DNA of 64,000 bases from Paraburkholderia sediminicola (GTDB taxonomy: Bacteria > Pseudomonadota > Gammaproteobacteria > Burkholderiales > Burkholderiaceae). The notes below the pieces were generated by a model. It was given only the letters and a program-made list of their open reading frames with translations, did not search any database and was not told the DNA's origin. The stretch spans positions 62,001 through 126,000 of the forward strand of contig NZ_CADIKC010000009.1 of the NCBI RefSeq assembly GCF_902859805.1, in the 5' to 3' direction. The number at the start of each line of letters is the position of its first letter. The first letter of the stretch is position 1. This document shows, piece by piece, positions 63,680 to 64,000 of this stretch. The position numbers and the translations under genes were made by a program.

Positions 63680-64000
63680 ATCGTTTTTCTGGAACTATAT
63701 TTCAATATTCTGTTCGTTTGCCTTTTAGCAACCGTTCCGCAAAGATGCGGCAGAAGCCCCAAAATGGGGCATGAATTCCATTTTTCCTCAGAAGATTCAT
63801 TGTATCGGAATATTTTGCCGAGACGAATGAGGCCTCTTTAGATTTTGCTTGACTTAGTCAGCATAACCATAAAAAATGGAATCTCATTTCGAAAGACGGT
63901 TTCAGGTTCTGCATTTTGAAATTCTGAACCAACCGTGGTCCGCGGAGTGTCTGGTTCGAGTACCTCTAACAGTCTCCCGTAGCTGTCCACGCAGTGTCTG
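63680..64000. promoter_or_regulatory. AT-rich region upstream of iclR with two candidate operators
   Basis: No gene in these 321 bp. Two copies of the pattern TGGAA-N5-TTTC occur: TGGAACTATATTTCA (63690-63704), next to the iclR start, and TGGAATCTCATTTCG (63877-63891). Both are imperfect palindromes of the kind IclR proteins bind. TTGACT at 63849-63854 is a possible -35 for a plus-strand gene outside the window. Likely the shared control region of iclR and that gene. Confidence 0.4.

Overview
The window looks like chromosomal DNA of a Paraburkholderia-type betaproteobacterium. It is GC-rich with dense long open frames. The glgC-glgA pair, the complete AST arginine operon with a duplicated succinyltransferase (aruF/aruG) beside hisQMP and a GATase-type AraC regulator, the YuxH-type EAL-HDOD proteins and the MdtABC-type pump all fit Burkholderiales. 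The assignment rests on gene content and recall of families, not on a database search.

Layout: 1-504 is the front part of pdxY. 834-3703 is glgC-glgA (glycogen synthesis), with an exported alpha/beta hydrolase and a YhbW-like flavin monooxygenase beyond it. 7888-16704 is an organosulfur block: SsuD-like monooxygenase, class II aldolase with an odd N-terminal repeat, two SsuA/NrtA-like binding proteins, a Gln-type thiol dioxygenase (predicted 3-mercaptopropionate dioxygenase), a four-domain rhodanese, a LysR regulator and an SfnB/DszC-like flavoprotein. 17221-18747 holds a BamE-like lipoprotein and a patatin phospholipase. 19953-30810 is a basic amino-acid uptake and degradation unit (hisQMP, argR, astC-aruF-aruG-astD-astB-astE); a matching binding protein sits at 32795 after a GST/LysR divergent pair. 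33760-36156 holds acetoacetate decarboxylase and an EAL-HDOD protein.

36739-47308 is an island whose first part is AT-rich: two small membrane proteins, a 1399-residue RTX protein with five 132-residue repeats, and a complete type I secretion system (ABC transporter, HlyD, TolC). It is flanked by an EAL-HDOD gene on the left and by HDOD, GGDEF-EAL and EAL-HDOD genes on the right. 52482-53613 holds a periplasmic peroxiredoxin and a small membrane protein. 54597-62474 is mdtABC on the minus strand and 62843-63679 an IclR regulator.

The most unusual structure is a family of three 0.85-0.95 kb palindromic elements at 6825-7672, 18760-19625 and 53624-54577. Each has inverted arms of about 210 bp, a 15-bp hairpin in most arms, and a central hexanucleotide repeat whose length differs between copies. 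None encodes a recognisable protein. Several ends lie within about 20 bp of a stop codon.
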